A stretch of DNA of 64,000 nt from NCBI RefSeq assembly GCF_014805825.1, contig NZ_CP061941.1, positions 2,418,001 to 2,482,000 on the forward strand. Direction: 5' to 3'. This document shows positions 1-7,782 of the stretch, one piece after another. The notes under the pieces were generated by a model. The model worked only from the letters and a program-made list of their open reading frames with translations, searched no databases and was not told where the DNA came from. This DNA comes from Marinomonas algicola (GTDB lineage: Bacteria; Pseudomonadota; Gammaproteobacteria; Pseudomonadales; Marinomonadaceae). The position numbers and the translations under genes were made by a program. The first letter of the stretch is position 1; the number at the start of each line of letters is the position of its first letter.

Positions 1-226
1 TCAGAACGCGTTGCTCACTTTCCCTAATGCGCCTGGCAACTTCTGCCTGGGCTGGTAGCAATGGCAGCATCCCTTCAGCAATCGCGTCTGGAGCAGACTC
101 TTGGCCACAGGACATCAAGTGCTTCCATGGATCTTTAAGAAAGCGCTCGAACGTGATGCCAAATTCAATGATGTGGGCAGAGACGAAGATTTCGCCCCAG
201 TATTCAATGTAGGTGTCTTGGTACAT
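1..226 (-). CDS. Unrecognised protein, cut by the window edge
   Basis: An open frame starts at an ATG (226-224) behind an AGAGGAA ribosome binding site and runs 75 codons to the window edge without a stop. The visible part starts MYQDTYIEYWGEIF and ends with a charged helix. I do not recognise the family. It reads in the same direction as the downstream-neighbour exonuclease (start 1345, stop 440), about 213 bases beyond that gene's stop, so they could form one unit. The strong ribosome binding site and open frame argue that it is real. The overlapping plus-strand frames (27-212, 101-367) lack this support. Confidence 0.55.
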   Translation of the reverse strand, partial: MYQDTYIEYWGEIFVSAHIIEFGITFERFLKDPWKHLMSCGQESAPDAIAEGMLPLLPAQAEVARRIRESEQRVL

Positions 227-439
227 GGAAAGATTCCTCTTGTTGGTTATATACCCTGCCTACTTGCAGCCGCAGCGGTGTTACCTGCATTCGCTCACCC
301 CAATCACATAGAAGATCTATGCTCATGGGGACTCGCTCACTTGCCGCCTAGCTGCAACACCAAGTAGTTTGGGTATAACGTAAGTTCACTTTCCATTTTC
401 CAGATGTTTTCAAATATGCAAGGCTTACCTTGTGGAGAG

Positions 440-1345
440 CTACGAAGCTTTAAATCGATTGCGGGCACCTTTGTAGTCATAGTGGGCATGTTCTGAGCCG
501 CGATGGTACAAATCATCCAGGTAAGTTTGTTCCTGCGGCAACTCGTCTTCGCTGATTTCGCGCCACCAATGTTTGTTGGCACCTTTAACACCGTCATGCC
601 AGCGGTAACCACGCTCTTTTAGATAGTCCTTTACATCAAACGGCGCACCAAACGCACGTACTAACACAGTTCGCCTGTCTGCTTCAGACAACAAGTTTGC
701 AACGGACTCGGGCAACAAATGGAACAACCAGGCCATCGCCAAACAATCGGTTGCAGCTCGATGTCCTTCATAAAACCAACCTAAGCGAAGCAGCAGGTAC
801 TCAAGCTTTCGACTTTCAAAGCCAAATGCTTTCCAATCTATGCCGCTAGCTGAACAGGCCCAAGACAAATGGCCTAATCCGGCAAACCGCTTTTCAAAGA
901 AAGGACGATCAAACTGTGCATTGTGCGCAACCACCAGCGGATCATCGGATAACCAACTCGCTACCAGTGAATCATCAATGTGCTGGCCTTGAACCATATC
1001 ATCGGTGATACCGGTTAACTCGGTAATCAGCTCGGGGATTGGCTTGCCGGGATCTTCATACAGGCTGATCACATCAACAATCGACACAATCCGCTGAGCA
1101 GAGGGGCTGTAAAGCACCTTAACCATACCAAGCTCAATAATGGACTCATCATCGAAAGACAGTCCGGTTGTCTCTGTATCGAGCAGCACCATTGGCTGTT
1201 CATCACCGACCATAGGAGAAAGTTCAAGTGGCCAAGTCTGCGGCTCACGCGTTAATGGAATACGCTCCAGCAATCTAAAATCTTCTGGTCTTTCTGGGAT
1301 ATCCGCGAGACGCTCTAGCGGAAATGGCGCAGGGGCTCTTGTCAT
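440..1345 (-). CDS. DnaQ-type 3'-5' exonuclease (DEDDh family)
   Basis: 301 aa. A ribonuclease T/DNA polymerase III epsilon-like exonuclease domain occupies about residues 50-215. All three motifs are visible: ExoI LLDTETTG (D56, E58), ExoII HNAQFDRPF (D146) and ExoIII GHRAATD (H194, D199), so a two-metal nuclease is expected. The N-terminal 45 and C-terminal 85 residues fall outside the domain; the tail has an aromatic, charged stretch (RGYRWHDG) seen in DnaQ-like proteins carried by mobile elements. It is unlikely to be the replicative proofreading subunit, which is shorter and chromosomal. The gene lies in the mobile element near rumAB and reads away from it. Its substrate and its role in the element cannot be told from sequence. 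Confidence 0.85.
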   Translation of the reverse strand: MTRAPAPFPLERLADIPERPEDFRLLERIPLTREPQTWPLELSPMVGDEQPMVLLDTETTGLSFDDESIIELGMVKVLYSPSAQRIVSIVDVISLYEDPGKPIPELITELTGITDDMVQGQHIDDSLVASWLSDDPLVVAHNAQFDRPFFEKRFAGLGHLSWACSASGIDWKAFGFESRKLEYLLLRLGWFYEGHRAATDCLAMAWLFHLLPESVANLLSEADRRTVLVRAFGAPFDVKDYLKERGYRWHDGVKGANKHWWREISEDELPQEQTYLDDLYHRGSEHAHYDYKGARNRFKAS

Positions 1346-1687
1346 TGATGGTTCCTCTTCAATTCTGTTGTTCGCTTTGGGTTATTTCACTGTGCCCTGT
1401 TCGTTTATAAACGCGTTTGTACAAAATGCACCTTGGGCCTCAGCGTTTTTTTAATCTTTCTACTGTGTGAACCCATGTATGAAGGCTTTGGCTAAGCCTT
1501 TCAGATAGCCTTAGCTAAACCCTTTAGGTAACCCTTACCGATACCCTTTACGCATGACTTAGCCAACCCCTTTTCAAACGGTTGCAAAAGGCTTTAACTG
1601 AGTTCGACTGAGCATTTTAATGATGCTCCTGACTTCGCTTTAAGCCAGTAAATTCAATACGAAGCAGAATTTTACTAACTGTTTTTA

Positions 1688-1705
1688 AACCCTTTGCAAA
1701 GGGTT
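1688..1705. repeat. 18-base perfect palindrome
   Basis: AACCCTTTGCAAAGGGTT equals its own reverse complement. Each half is the AACCCTTT word that recurs at 1518-1574, so the palindrome may be the strongest site of a set bound by one dimeric protein. There is no T-tract, so it is unlikely to be a terminator. Confidence 0.6.
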
Positions 1706-1952
1706 CAACAAGCCTTATCTGACGGTTACTCGACCCATGCGTTAACCAGTAGCAGTAACAGGATCAGTAACAGAAACAAGAGCAGTAGGCAGAAGCAGTA
1801 TTGTCCAAGCCTTGCAGGCTTTGACGAGGGCGAGCGATCCCCCACATCAAGCTTTTCAACACAAAAAAGAAATCACCCACGACACAACGTCTTACTCGAA
1901 CAACTACAGTTTTACCTACAATTTTACTTGTAGAAATCAGCATAGCATTAGA

Positions 1953-1972
1953 TACTGTATAAACAAACAGTA
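1953..1972 (+). promoter_or_regulatory. LexA operator (SOS box) of rumAB
   Basis: TACTGTATAAACAAACAGTA fits the gammaproteobacterial LexA consensus CTGT-N8-ACAG, with the flanking TA on each side. It ends 26 bases before the rumA start, where it would overlap the promoter. By family knowledge umuDC-type operons are repressed by LexA and induced by DNA damage, so SOS control is expected here. Confidence 0.93.
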
Positions 1973-1998
1973 TTAATTATGATTTTTCGAGGTTCGTC

Positions 1999-2448
1999 AT
2001 GAGTGTCTCGCTGATAGGCCGTAGCGGCGCACTTGCCTTCATCAAAGCCAAGCGTCTTCGTATTCCATTGTTCATGGAGCGTGTTTCTGCTGGTTTTCCC
2101 TCACCAGCGCAGGATTATGTTGAGCAAACGCTCGACCTTAACGAGCTGTGTATTAAGCGCCCGGCTGCAACGTTCTTTGTGCGTGTTGAAGGGGATTCAA
2201 TGATTGATGCCGGGATTCATCCAGATGATATTCTGGTGGTTGATCGCTCTGTTCAAGCCAAACACGGTGACATTGTCATCGCTGGCATCCATGGTGAACT
2301 CACGGTAAAGGAACTTCAACTGTGGCCGTGCGTCAAGCTGATCCCAAGAAACCGGGCGTATGAACCCATCCATATTCCCGAAGGGACAGAGTTAGAGATA
2401 TTTGGTGTGGTCACCAATGTGGTGCGAATCATGCGCCGCAAGTCGTGA
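1999..2448 (+). CDS. rumA: UmuD/RumA-like translesion polymerase subunit (S24 self-cleaving)
   Basis: 149 aa, close to UmuD (139). The protein is expected to cleave itself on a RecA filament to give the active form that joins RumB in a polymerase V-type enzyme. The cleavage site region AGFPSPAQDYVE (residues 31-42, A31-G32) is intact, and the catalytic pair is S67 (in VEGDSM) and K104 (in LTVKEL), 37 residues apart as in UmuD. A GAGG ribosome binding site precedes the ATG and the LexA box lies 26 bases upstream. The rumB start follows its stop by 7 bases. The name rumA is chosen over umuD because of the SXT/R391-like surroundings. Confidence 0.93.
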   Translation: MSVSLIGRSGALAFIKAKRLRIPLFMERVSAGFPSPAQDYVEQTLDLNELCIKRPAATFFVRVEGDSMIDAGIHPDDILVVDRSVQAKHGDIVIAGIHGELTVKELQLWPCVKLIPRNRAYEPIHIPEGTELEIFGVVTNVVRIMRRKS

Positions 2449-2455
2449 CTGTCCC

Positions 2456-3724
2456 ATGCCTGTATTTGCCTTGGTGGACTGCAACAACTTTTACGCCAGT
2501 TGTGAGAAGCTCTTTCGTCCTGATTTAAAAGATACGCCGGTTGTGGTGCTGTCCAACAATGACGGCTGTGTGGTTGCACGCTCGCGTGAAGCCAAGTTTT
2601 TCGGTATTAAAATGGGCGTACCCGTCTTTCAGATCAAAGCTAAAATGCAGCGCCATGGCATTTTGGCTTTTTCATCCAACTATGCGCTGTATGCGGATTT
2701 GAGCAGTCGAGTGATGCGCACTTTGGAAGAGATGGCACCACGAGTAGAGGTTTACTCCATTGACGAAGCGTTTTTGGATTTAACCGGTATTGAGTCGGCC
2801 ATATCCCTTGTCGAGTTCGGACAACAAGTGCGAGAGCGCATAGGCCACTGGATTGGGATCACCGTCTGTGTAGGCATTGCACCTACTAAAACACTCGCCA
2901 AGCTGGCTAACCATGCCGCCAAGAAATACCCCGCCACTCAGGGGGTTGTAGACCTGACCAATCCAGATCGGCAACGTCGATTGCTCGCATTAGTCCCAGT
3001 TGATGATGTTTGGGGCGTTGGTAGACGGCTTTCTAAGCGTTTAAATGCTCTGGGTATCACCACAGCCCTAGACCTCGCCAATGCCTCTCCTAGAGCCATC
3101 AGAGACCAGTTCTCGGTGGTTTTAGAGAGAACCGTCAGAGAGCTCAATGGTGAGTCGTGCATTGAACTTGAAGAAATCCCGCCAACTAAGAAGCAAATCG
3201 TCTGTAGCCGTTCATTTGCCGTAAAAGTAACGCAATTTGAATTGTTACGTGAGGCCGTATGTGAATACGCAACCCGCGCCACTGAGAAGCTACGCAAAGA
3301 ACAGCAGCAAGCCAAAGTGCTGACCGTGTTTATACGTACCAGCCCCTTTAAGGACAACGAGCCGCAATACAGCAACTCCGCATCGGGCGAGTTGTTGATA
3401 CCCAGTTGTGATACGAGGGATTTTATCAAGCTGGCCAGTCACTTACTCAAGCGGATATGGAAGGATGGCTTTCGCTATGCCAAAGCGGGCGTCATGCTGT
3501 CTGACTTTTACGATCCCGGCATGTTTCAACCAGGACTATTCGATGACATATCGACCCGCTCTAATAGCCAACAGTTAATGTCTGTATTGGACACAATTAA
3601 CCAAAGCGGTGCCGGAAAGGTTTTCTTTGCTGGACAAGGCTTGAAGAAAGATTGGTCGATGAAACGAGATCATTTATCTCCAGCGTACACGACACGCTGG
3701 AATCAGTTACCACGAGTGAAGTAG
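2456..3724 (+). CDS. rumB: Y-family DNA polymerase V catalytic subunit (UmuC/RumB-like)
   Basis: 422 aa, the usual length for UmuC. The open frame extends 18 codons upstream inside rumA, but ATG 2456 is chosen because the protein then begins MPVFALVDCNNFYASCE, as the family does. Catalytic acidic residues are D8 (in VDCNNFY) and D103-E104 (YSIDEAFLD). The DNA-binding HhH region includes GIAPTKTLAKLANHAAK. A likely sliding-clamp motif, QPGLF, is at 358-362. RumAB of R391 makes a highly error-prone polymerase. It would give damage tolerance and mutagenesis to the host under SOS control. The gene converges with mobI 10 bases after its stop. Confidence 0.95.
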   Translation: MPVFALVDCNNFYASCEKLFRPDLKDTPVVVLSNNDGCVVARSREAKFFGIKMGVPVFQIKAKMQRHGILAFSSNYALYADLSSRVMRTLEEMAPRVEVYSIDEAFLDLTGIESAISLVEFGQQVRERIGHWIGITVCVGIAPTKTLAKLANHAAKKYPATQGVVDLTNPDRQRRLLALVPVDDVWGVGRRLSKRLNALGITTALDLANASPRAIRDQFSVVLERTVRELNGESCIELEEIPPTKKQIVCSRSFAVKVTQFELLREAVCEYATRATEKLRKEQQQAKVLTVFIRTSPFKDNEPQYSNSASGELLIPSCDTRDFIKLASHLLKRIWKDGFRYAKAGVMLSDFYDPGMFQPGLFDDISTRSNSQQLMSVLDTINQSGAGKVFFAGQGLKKDWSMKRDHLSPAYTTRWNQLPRVK

Positions 3725-3734
3725 ACCCTGTGAT

Positions 3735-4178
3735 TCAATAGGCATTCACTCTGCGACGCAGCATGTTGAGCTTATCAACTTGGCGTCGAATATCACTGAA
3801 GAATTCTTCTTTCTCCATGGCCAGCGCTAACTCCCATTCTTTGGCTAGACCTTGGCAGTCCAAAAATGAGTATCTCAGCTTCGTCTTTGAAATACGCAGA
3901 CCTTTACTAAAGACTACTCGCTTGCCTCTTTGACCGTGAAAGCTGTTGATATACCACTCTATGCCAAAGCCATACTTAAAGTCTCTAATACGTACACCAA
4001 GCAGCCCCCAATCTTTAAAGGGCACATTCTCGCGAACCTTGTAATGGCTAACCCAAAAGTCATCAACTTCAGCTCGTGCGAGCGCTTTTAGCCTGTCTGT
4101 TTCTTGCTGCAATAAATTTGATACTTCCGATTTCCATAGTTCATTGACGATTTCTACCAAACCAATTTCCCCATCCAA
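3735..4178 (-). CDS. mobI: MobI-like conjugative transfer accessory protein
   Basis: Up to 147 aa. The composition (ELW...QQETDRLKALARAEVDDFW; GLLGVRIRDFKYGFGIEWY; REINSF-like basic stretch; DIRRQVDKL near the end) matches my memory of MobI of SXT/R391 and IncA/C elements, which is needed at the origin of transfer for relaxosome function. Position is the stronger clue: it lies between rumB and the partition genes beside a repeat-rich non-coding region, as in SXT, where oriT adjoins mobI. The start is uncertain: the frame opens at TTG 4178, and another TTG at codon 7 lies behind a GGATGGGGAAA purine run. No ATG occurs near the N-terminus. Confidence 0.75.
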   Translation of the reverse strand: MDGEIGLVEIVNELWKSEVSNLLQQETDRLKALARAEVDDFWVSHYKVRENVPFKDWGLLGVRIRDFKYGFGIEWYINSFHGQRGKRVVFSKGLRISKTKLRYSFLDCQGLAKEWELALAMEKEEFFSDIRRQVDKLNMLRRRVNAY

Positions 4179-4642
4179 TTAACCCCAAAAGCCAAAACCA
4201 CTATCCGTTTGGCTTTTGGATCGAAACGCCAAACGTAAAACTGCCGTAACAATCACTGTTTGGCGTCTCGATATAAATCAACTCGCGCAATCCCATACCT
4301 GACAAGAGATACAGCCCGATTTCACTTAAAAACGCCTAAAAAGACGTATCGTCATGAAGATACAAACCGTTTGGCGAGTTCAGGCCAGAATGCAAACGAC
4401 GTTTGGCGTCTCGATTTTTTTGGCTCATTCATCCGCCGCCAAACAGAGCCTATTCTCATACTTTTGCGAAAATGCAATAGGCAGATAGATGAAAGGATTT
4501 GTCACCTTTCTGCCCACCGCCAGTGCACCGAATCCTGATAATGATATTTGAGTGAACCGCCAGAGCACTTGGACATACCCAAGCGTGACCAGTGCGGTTG
4601 ATTGAAAACCGTTAGAGCACTTTGAGTGCACAGGAGATAAGT
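4179..4642. other. Candidate oriT / partition centromere region
   Basis: A 464-base non-coding stretch between the divergent mobI and srpM genes. Seen: six copies of GTTTGGC within 240 bases, at 4207-4213, 4258-4264, 4369-4375 and 4401-4407 on the plus strand and 4228-4234 and 4438-4444 on the minus strand. Two of them belong to a 15-base exact repeat, GTTTGGCGTCTCGAT (4258-4272 and 4401-4415). Two pairs form 8-base inverted repeats: 4206-4213/4228-4235 and 4401-4408/4437-4444. Known: in SXT/R391 ICEs oriT lies between mobI and the srp genes, and the SrpR-binding centromere srpC is nearby. Inferred: the repeats are SrpR-binding or relaxosome sites. Confidence 0.65.
4258..4415 (+). repeat. 15-base direct repeat pair (4258-4272, 4401-4415)
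   Basis: GTTTGGCGTCTCGAT occurs twice exactly, 143 bases apart, in the non-coding region ahead of the ParM-like gene. Further shorter copies of its core GTTTGGC lie between and around them on both strands. Confidence 0.85.
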
Positions 4643-5617
4643 ATGTTTGTACTAGGCGTAGATATCGGTTACTCAAACCTGAAGCTGGCAATTGGCCAAT
4701 CAGGCAGTGAACCGAAAACCATTATTCTGCCTGCGGGTGCCGGTCCTGCGGATCGTATGCCGGAGCGTATCGGTGGAGGCGATGATGAAACCTGTTTGTA
4801 TGTGTCTGTCGATAATGAGCGTTGGGCCGCTGGTGTGCCTGCTGGACGCCTTCAAGGCTGGGAACGAGAGCTTCACCCGGAATATCCCACCACAAAAACC
4901 TATAAGGCGCTTTTTCATGCCGCCTTGTTAATGGCTGAAACAGAATCCATCGATTTGGTTGTCACTGGATTACCGGTTTCCCAATTTCATGAACCACAAC
5001 GTAAGTCTGACCTTGTGAAGCGTTTAAAAGGTGTCCATCAAGTGACGCCTAAGCGCAGCATCACAGTTCATGATGTCAAAGTGCTGCCACAGCCTGCCGG
5101 TGCCTATATGGATCTGGTTCAAACAGGTGGAGATTTGGGCTTGATTGAAGAAGGTCGCGTCGTCGTTATAGATCCCGGCTTTTTTTCTGTTGACTGGGTT
5201 GCCCTTGAGGCCGGAGAAATTCGCTACAGCTCATCAGGAACCAGTCTTCAGGCAATGTCCGTGCTACTGGAAACCATTGATAAGCTGATTTCGGAAGATC
5301 ATGGTGCCAAAGTGGGTATGGATCGACTTGAAAAAGCCATGAGAACCGGCGACTTGCAGGTGCTACTATTTGGAGAAAAAGTCGATATTTCACCTTATCT
5401 GAATGCTGCAATGAAAAAGGTAGCGCCTGTTGCTCTTACAGCCATGCGCCAATCCATGCGTGACGAAAGCATCAATGCGGACTTGGTATTGATCGCCGGA
5501 GGTGGAGCCATGGCTTATAAGGAAGCGGCCAAGGAGATTTTTTCACGAAGCAAGATCATCGTGCCGGAACAGTCTGTTTTGGCGAACGTCCGAGGCTTCT
5601 GGTTTTATGGGGCCTGA
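4643..5617 (+). CDS. srpM: ParM/StbA-like actin-family partition ATPase (SrpM-like)
   Basis: 324 aa. An actin-like ATPase that would form filaments pushing copies of the excised, circular element apart. Phosphate-1 motif GVDIGYSN (D7), phosphate-2 motif VIDPGFFSVDW (D177) and the adenosine motif AGGGAMAY (about 285-292) are visible. ATG 4643 is chosen over the upstream frame start because AGGAGATAAGT stands just ahead of it and the family begins near this point. The next gene starts 2 bases after its stop. SXT/R391 ICEs carry srpM-srpR in this position. A plasmid ParM is the alternative, but the integrase and mobI context favours an ICE. Confidence 0.88.
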   Translation: MFVLGVDIGYSNLKLAIGQSGSEPKTIILPAGAGPADRMPERIGGGDDETCLYVSVDNERWAAGVPAGRLQGWERELHPEYPTTKTYKALFHAALLMAETESIDLVVTGLPVSQFHEPQRKSDLVKRLKGVHQVTPKRSITVHDVKVLPQPAGAYMDLVQTGGDLGLIEEGRVVVIDPGFFSVDWVALEAGEIRYSSSGTSLQAMSVLLETIDKLISEDHGAKVGMDRLEKAMRTGDLQVLLFGEKVDISPYLNAAMKKVAPVALTAMRQSMRDESINADLVLIAGGGAMAYKEAAKEIFSRSKIIVPEQSVLANVRGFWFYGA

Positions 5618-5619
5618 TC

Positions 5620-5886
5620 ATGAGAGTTGTCGTCAACATTCCCCCAGGGAGCCACCCTGAACTGCTCAAAGAATTAGAAAAGACGCCGCCACGGGAACGC
5701 GCTGAGCGTCTGCGGATGCTGGCCACAATAGGAATGATGCAACTCTATAATGTTATAGCTGAAACCACAGAAAAAACTTTGTCAGAAGATATTGAAAGTC
5801 AGGATAACTTATCAGTAAAGCATTCTGAATCACTTGAAGCTAAGGCTAAACGTAAGCAGTTACTAAAATCAAAACTTTCAGTGTAG
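5620..5886 (+). CDS. srpR: ParR/SrpR-like centromere-binding protein
   Basis: 88 aa, starting 2 bases after the ParM-like stop, so the pair is translationally coupled. It begins with a short beta-like stretch (MRVVVNIPPGSH), then a helical, arginine-rich segment (PRERAERLRMLATIGMMQLYNVI), an arrangement fitting a ribbon-helix-helix protein, and ends with a lysine-rich tail. By position and size it is the adaptor that binds centromere repeats, probably the GTTTGGC set at 4207-4444, and links them to the ParM-like filament. Sequence similarity alone would not prove this. Confidence 0.75.
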   Translation: MRVVVNIPPGSHPELLKELEKTPPRERAERLRMLATIGMMQLYNVIAETTEKTLSEDIESQDNLSVKHSESLEAKAKRKQLLKSKLSV

Positions 5887-5987
5887 TCCATGTGATAAGC
5901 AAAAAGTAACGTTTGGTAAATATCTATAGCCAATATCTCAACACTTAAACTAAACGTAACAATGCACAGAATTCAGGGAGGAATGCC

Positions 5988-6119
5988 ATGAAAACACAAA
6001 ATTTAGAAGAGTTACTACAAACTTTAACAACCATTCATTTTGAAGATATTATTTCCGTACCTCTAGAAGAGCAATCAAACTTCGACTTCGTTGAGCATGT
6101 TGAATCACTTCAGGATTAG
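5988..6119 (+). CDS. Small acidic protein, 43 aa, unknown
   Basis: An ATG preceded by the strong ribosome binding site AGGGAGGAA (6-base spacing) opens 43 codons: MKTQNLEELLQTL ... VESLQD. The product is acidic and probably helical. It lies about 100 bases after srpR in the same direction, followed about 80 bases later by a hairpin terminator. I do not recognise it. The strong start signal and terminator placement support a real gene. It may be a regulatory peptide of the partition or excision module. Confidence 0.5.
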   Translation: MKTQNLEELLQTLTTIHFEDIISVPLEEQSNFDFVEHVESLQD

Positions 6120-6201
6120 CTGATAAAGCTTTTTAAAAATGAGCTAGGAAACAAATGCGTTCTCACTCACATACCCCAGAGTTAGGCACCCAAGATATAA
6201 A

Positions 6202-6238
6202 AAAATGCCCATGCCCTAGTTTTGGGAATGGGCATTTT
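6202..6238. terminator. Bidirectional hairpin terminator
   Basis: AAATGCCCATGCCC pairs with GGGAATGGGCATTT, with A/T runs on both sides. It separates the rightward srp genes from the leftward AlpA-like gene and could serve both strands. Confidence 0.8.
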
Positions 6239-6251
6239 ACTAACTAATTTC

Positions 6252-6464
6252 TTAAGCTTTATTGTCGTGCAGTTGACTTGAATATCGCTGAACTTCTTTT
6301 TGGGCGATCCATTCATCAATTTCACTCTCAATCCAGCCAACAGCTCTTGCACCCAATGATATAGGCTTAGGAAATTCATTTTTTGAGATAAAAGAGTAAA
6401 TCGTACTTCTTGAACAACCGGTTTTTTGACTCAACTCTCGCATTCGAATAATCTTTACTGACAT
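6252..6464 (-). CDS. AlpA-family DNA-binding protein, probable excisionase
   Basis: 70 aa with a MerR/AlpA-type helix-turn-helix: LSQKTGCSRSTIYSFISKNEFPKPISLG followed by AVGWIESEIDEWI. ATG 6464 is preferred because GAGGAG stands 10 bases ahead; upstream frame starts (GTG 6482, ATG 6473) leave no room for a ribosome binding site. Small AlpA proteins next to P4-type integrases act as directionality factors or activators of int. The gene lies 90 bases downstream of the integrase stop and reads the same way, so one transcript is possible. Its role as Xis is inferred from context. Confidence 0.82.
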   Translation of the reverse strand: MSVKIIRMRELSQKTGCSRSTIYSFISKNEFPKPISLGARAVGWIESEIDEWIAQKEVQRYSSQLHDNKA

Positions 6465-6552
6465 CTTTTCCATTCTCCTCACAAGAAAAAACTTAGTATC
6501 GAATATTTAGCATTCCACTGTGGTTAGAAAAGTAAAAAAATCATGAATCTAT

Positions 6553-7782
6553 CTAGCCATTGACGCTATTTACAATAGAAAAAGACCCAAGAGAATTCTT
6601 AGTCAGGTAACTACTCCAGCGCTGCATCATTTCTCGACGCCGCTCTAGATAGTCTGTTCGGTTATAGGCATTACGTATCTTGTCTTTACCAATATGAGCA
6701 AGTGCTACTTCAATTAAATCAGGATCTTCTCCCCATTCATTCAGTGTAGTACTCGCTAAAGATCTAAACCCATGAGCAGTAGTCCGATTTTTTAACCCAA
6801 TACGTTTTAACGCTTTATTAATTGACTCAGGATCAACATGGCGGCTATTACTTCTTGTTGAAGGAAAAACATAGGGGCTATTAGACGTAAGCACTTTGAG
6901 ACCTTCAAGTATAGAAACAGTCTCGTTAGTCAACGGAATTCGGTGTTCACGTTTCATTTTCATTCGGGAGTCTGGAATTATCCATACATTATTTTCAAAA
7001 TCAATTTCATCCCAACGTGTGCCAGCTGCTTCAGAAGGCCGCGTCATAGTGTGAAGTTGCCATTCAATTAGGTAGCGGGTAACGACATATAAATTTGCAT
7101 GACCTAAAGCTCTCATTAGATCAGACACCTCGCAAGGGCTTAAAGATTTCATATGCTCGACAACAGGCTTTTTAAATACATCCCTTATACCTGAAAGCGG
7201 ATTGTGATCAATAAAACCACTATTAACGGCGAAGTTCATGATCTCATTTAGGAGTTGAGCCGTTCTTTTAACAGTTTCTAACTTACCAATACTCTCGGGC
7301 TCACGGAGCACTTCTATTACTAATGGAGCACTTAAAGACTTAACTGGGATATCACCAAGTTTATGAAACGCGTACTTTTCAAGCTTTCGCCAGTTATCAA
7401 GCATGGTTTTGCTTTTCACTTGAGTGATCTTTAACTCATGCCACTGATCAGCCACATACTTCAAAGTGTATGTTTGTAACAACTTCAGTTTGGCTTTGCG
7501 CTCTACGCGCTCAATTTGCGGATCAATGCCTTCGTGCAATAACTTCCTCATCTCATAAGCTTTGTCCCTAGCTTCTGAAAGAGTTACATCGGAGAATGAA
7601 CCAATACCTATAAATGTCTTTTTACCAGTAACAGGCCTTGTGTATCTAAACTCCCAGAACTTTAAGTTATTAGGTTTAACGTATATATAAAGACCACCAC
7701 CATCGGATTTTCGAATAGATTTGCCATTAACAGCCTTTAAGGTTTGAACTCGTTTAACAGTTAACTTATTTAAGCTAGCCAT
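6553..7782 (-). CDS. int: Tyrosine recombinase, P4-type integrase
   Basis: 409 aa. The N-terminal DUF4102 arm-binding domain (about residues 1-90: LTVKRVQTLK ... DGGGLYIYVKP, IGSFSDVTLSEARDKA) is followed by a core-binding and a catalytic domain. The catalytic set is visible: R248 (MTRPSEA), H337 and R340 (HGFRS), H363 (LAHIGKD) and Y373 (NAYNR). AAGGAGG precedes the ATG. It begins about 330 bases from the 3' end of tRNA-Ser, the usual arrangement for integrases that insert at tRNA genes. The reading direction is away from the tRNA. It is intact, so the element may still excise. Confidence 0.95.
   Translation of the reverse strand: MASLNKLTVKRVQTLKAVNGKSIRKSDGGGLYIYVKPNNLKFWEFRYTRPVTGKKTFIGIGSFSDVTLSEARDKAYEMRKLLHEGIDPQIERVERKAKLKLLQTYTLKYVADQWHELKITQVKSKTMLDNWRKLEKYAFHKLGDIPVKSLSAPLVIEVLREPESIGKLETVKRTAQLLNEIMNFAVNSGFIDHNPLSGIRDVFKKPVVEHMKSLSPCEVSDLMRALGHANLYVVTRYLIEWQLHTMTRPSEAAGTRWDEIDFENNVWIIPDSRMKMKREHRIPLTNETVSILEGLKVLTSNSPYVFPSTRSNSRHVDPESINKALKRIGLKNRTTAHGFRSLASTTLNEWGEDPDLIEVALAHIGKDKIRNAYNRTDYLERRREMMQRWSSYLTKNSLGSFSIVNSVNG

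Larger units (their letters stand above)
1346..1998. other. Long intergenic region with AACCCTTT repeats and a palindrome
   Basis: This 653-base stretch separates two divergent genes and carries no convincing gene. The frame 1694-1933 has no ribosome binding site and a low-complexity translation. Seen: four close variants of AACCCTTT in direct orientation at 1518-1525, 1530-1536, 1543-1549 and 1565-1574, within a run of related GGCTAAG/CCTTAGC/ACTTAGCC words (about 1485-1570), then an 18-base perfect palindrome at 1688-1705. A stretch rich in AGCAGTA-like words follows at 1745-1800. The LexA box lies at its right end. It may hold promoters or protein-binding sites of the mobile element; the function is unknown. 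Confidence 0.5.

Noticed and set aside
101..367. Plus-strand frame near the left edge
   Set aside because: Opposite strand has an open frame with a strong ribosome binding site and more natural protein composition.
1694..1933. Plus-strand frame of 79 codons upstream of rumA
   Set aside because: Low-complexity Ser/Asn/Gln translation, no ribosome binding site, overlaps the palindrome and repeat words.
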